Part shown: positions 41,885 through 43,257 of the stretch, piece after piece
Layout of the letters: the number at the start of each line of letters is the position of its first letter
How positions within the stretch are numbered: the first letter of the stretch is position 1
Origin: an uncultured Oscillospiraceae bacterium
Lineage (GTDB): Bacteria; Bacillota; Clostridia; Oscillospirales; Oscillospiraceae
Reading direction: 5' to 3'
Assembly: GCA_934572335.1 (NCBI GenBank)
Contig: CAKTKU010000018.1
Coordinates: forward strand, 1-43,257
DNA: 43,257 bases
The notes under the pieces: model-generated
Told to the model about the DNA's origin: nothing
Database searches by the model: none
The model's input: only the letters and a program-made list of their open reading frames with translations
Program-made: the position numbers and the translations under genes

Positions 41885-43165
41885 ATGAAAAAACGACTGC
41901 TCACTCTCGCGCTGGCGGCGATGCTGCTGGTGTGTCTGCTTCCGGCGGGCGCTTACGCGGACGACGCAAAGCCCGCGGCGCAGTCCGACGCGGAGGAGGA
42001 GACGCTCGCCATTGAAAACGCGCTCATCAACGACCCCGGCGAAACGCTCTATAACGACGGGGATATAGTTTTCAACAACTACGGCACAGTGTTCAACAAC
42101 GGCGGCATTGTTTTCAATAACGGCGGCGTCGTGTTCAACAACGAGGGTACCGTCTACAATAACGGCGGCACGGTGTATAATAACAGCGGCACAGTCTACA
42201 ACAACGGCGGGAGTGTCGAGGATAACGGCGTTGCGGCCGCGGCGGTCACCGGGGCGGACAAGCTCGCGGACGACAGCGCCGCCTCTGACGGCAAGAAGTC
42301 TGAGAGCACGAAGTCCGACAGCGCCAAAAACACGTCCGCAAAGCCCGGCAAGGCGGAGTACACCATCACCCTCGCGGGGAACTACTCCGACTTTGTTGAC
42401 ATCGACGGTCTGACCGAGAACGACGACGGGACCTACACCGCCGTATCCACCTCCGTCGCCACCATCACGCCCAAGCCCGGCGTCACCGTCACCGACGCCA
42501 CGGCGACCACCGGCGCGTGCAGCGTGTCCGACGCCGGGATCTTCACGTTTGAGCGCATCGACGCGGACGGGAAGCTCACCCTAAAGTTCAAGCTTGACGC
42601 GCCGGTCATCACGCCCGGCTCCGCCACCTACTGCGACGACACCGAGATCACCATCACTGCCGCCGACGGCGCGGACATATACTATACGCTCGACGGCAGC
42701 ACCCCCACAGAGAAGAGCGAGAAGTACACCGAACCCTTCGACGTTGACAGCAGCACCGTCATAAAGGCGATCGCGGTCATGGACGGCGCACGCACGAGCG
42801 ACACCGCGGAGGAGAGCTATGTCTTCCCTGTCATCCGCGACATCGACTTCGGTCATGAGACGGTCGGCTACAAGCAGCCCGACCCCGTCGCCTTCGTTGT
42901 GAAGAACACCGGGCTCGGCGAGCTAACGGTGGAGAGCGTGACGCTCGAGGGCGCGGACAAGTCCCGCTTCATCCTCAACACCGAGGACGGCGGCACCGTA
43001 CCCACGGGGCAGAGCAACTCCAAGACGTGGACGGTCGTGCCGAAGAAAGGTCTCTCCGCGGGCGATTACGAGGCGGAGGCCGTGTTCACGTTCGACTCCG
43101 GCGAGCAGCTGCGCGTGGAGATAAGCTTCACGGTCGACAAGCCCTCGACCGCCGGCAAGGCGTAA
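41885..43165 (+). CDS. Secreted repeat protein with Asn-rich heptapeptides and chitobiase C-like domain
   Basis: The 426-residue protein begins with a signal peptide (MKKRLLTLALAAMLLVCLLP, cleavage near AYA-DD, residue 25). Residues 56-111 are eight tandem heptapeptides of consensus (F/Y)NNxG(T/I/V)V, likely a small beta-solenoid. A Ser/Lys/Ala linker follows. Later come a chitobiase/hexosaminidase C-terminal-like domain (YYTLDGSTPTEKSEKYTEPF near 265-285) and an Ig-like domain of the anchor type (IDFGHETVGYKQPDP, LSAGDYEAEAVFTF) to the end. No LPxTG or membrane anchor is seen, so it is probably released or wall-associated. The function is unknown; adhesion or carbohydrate contact is inference. 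Confidence 0.82.
   Translation: MKKRLLTLALAAMLLVCLLPAGAYADDAKPAAQSDAEEETLAIENALINDPGETLYNDGDIVFNNYGTVFNNGGIVFNNGGVVFNNEGTVYNNGGTVYNNSGTVYNNGGSVEDNGVAAAAVTGADKLADDSAASDGKKSESTKSDSAKNTSAKPGKAEYTITLAGNYSDFVDIDGLTENDDGTYTAVSTSVATITPKPGVTVTDATATTGACSVSDAGIFTFERIDADGKLTLKFKLDAPVITPGSATYCDDTEITITAADGADIYYTLDGSTPTEKSEKYTEPFDVDSSTVIKAIAVMDGARTSDTAEESYVFPVIRDIDFGHETVGYKQPDPVAFVVKNTGLGELTVESVTLEGADKSRFILNTEDGGTVPTGQSNSKTWTVVPKKGLSAGDYEAEAVFTFDSGEQLRVEISFTVDKPSTAGKA
42050..42217 (+). repeat. Eight in-frame 21-base repeats encoding (F/Y)NNxG(T/I/V)V
   Basis: Eight consecutive 21-base units encode the heptapeptides of the secreted protein. Codons differ between units while the peptide pattern is kept (AAC/AAT, GGC/GGG), which argues for selection on the protein over recent slippage. 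Confidence 0.85.
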
Positions 43166-43186
43166 TTACATTTACACATCTAATCA

Positions 43187-43232
43187 AAACCACCGGTTGA
43201 ACCGGTGGTTTGAACAGACCCTATAAGGGTCT
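43187..43232. repeat. Two tandem perfect hairpins at the window end
   Basis: The first has arms AAACCACCGGT (43187-43197) and ACCGGTGGTTT (43201-43211). The second has AGACCCT (43216-43222) and AGGGTCT (43226-43232). The first can serve as terminator of the secreted-protein gene. The pair, followed by TCTCCTGTGGTGGCTCCCT, resembles the structured ends of IS200/IS605-type elements, but the window stops here. Confidence 0.55.
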
Positions 43233-43257
43233 ATCTCCTGTGGTGGCTCCCTAAAGG

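Noticed and set aside
42050..42217. CRISPR-like repeat array
   Set aside because: The 21-base units are contiguous, without spacers, and encode in-frame heptapeptides behind a signal peptide.

Overview
The window looks like chromosome from a GC-rich, anaerobic, probably spore-forming member of the Clostridia (Oscillospiraceae-like gut Firmicutes is my best guess). The grounds are a pyruvate:ferredoxin oxidoreductase, Noc, a YlmC/YmxH sporulation-type protein, a CD1247-type protein, the dgt-dnaG-rpoD cluster, strong AGGAGG ribosome sites and clear TTGACA/TATAAT-type promoters. I see no rRNA, tRNA, CRISPR array or complete transposon. No gene-free stretch exceeds 300 bases.

Layout. 1-4.1 kb: the 3' part of the pyruvate:ferredoxin oxidoreductase gene, a metallo-beta-lactamase-fold hydrolase and a VanY-type D,D-carboxypeptidase. 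4.1-8.4 kb (minus strand): a potassium-type module made of a short KdpD-like kinase, KdpE and a CPA2 antiporter with RCK_C domains, with a PhoB-type direct repeat in its promoter. 8.4-13.5 kb: a DacF-type carboxypeptidase divergent from a PhoP/PhoR-like two-component system and an M24 peptidase. 13.5-19 kb: efp, a CD1247-like zinc-ribbon protein, an AraC regulator, noc, ymxH, hflX and yigZ. 19-23.2 kb: dgt, dnaG and rpoD (nucleotide pool, primer synthesis and housekeeping sigma factor).

23.3-30.3 kb (minus strand): a full ribose-type catabolic locus (rbsR; esterase-rbsB-rbsA-rbsC-rbsD-rbsK) with two matching LacI-type operators and visibly lower GC than its flanks. An HSL-family esterase is the first gene of the transport operon. 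30.5-35.4 kb: typA, an amidohydrolase, a YfbR-type nucleotidase, a DUF896 protein and cysE. 35.5-38.4 kb: two FAD-dependent oxidoreductases. 38.4-43.2 kb: a small XRE regulator, a DUF4143 ATPase, a deoxyinosine glycosylase, a C-terminally truncated MocR regulator and a secreted protein with an Asn-rich heptapeptide repeat.

The most striking observation is the cysE leader. A strong promoter is followed by a 22-codon ORF with eight cysteine codons, then a hairpin and an intrinsic terminator, then cysE. This has the architecture of a ribosome-mediated transcription attenuator sensing Cys-tRNA. Other points worth a second look are an hflX gene with no conventional start codon at its conserved N-terminus, a hairpin covering the ymxH ribosome site, a 25-bp hairpin before dgt, and the kdpDE-like pair driving an antiporter instead of KdpFABC.
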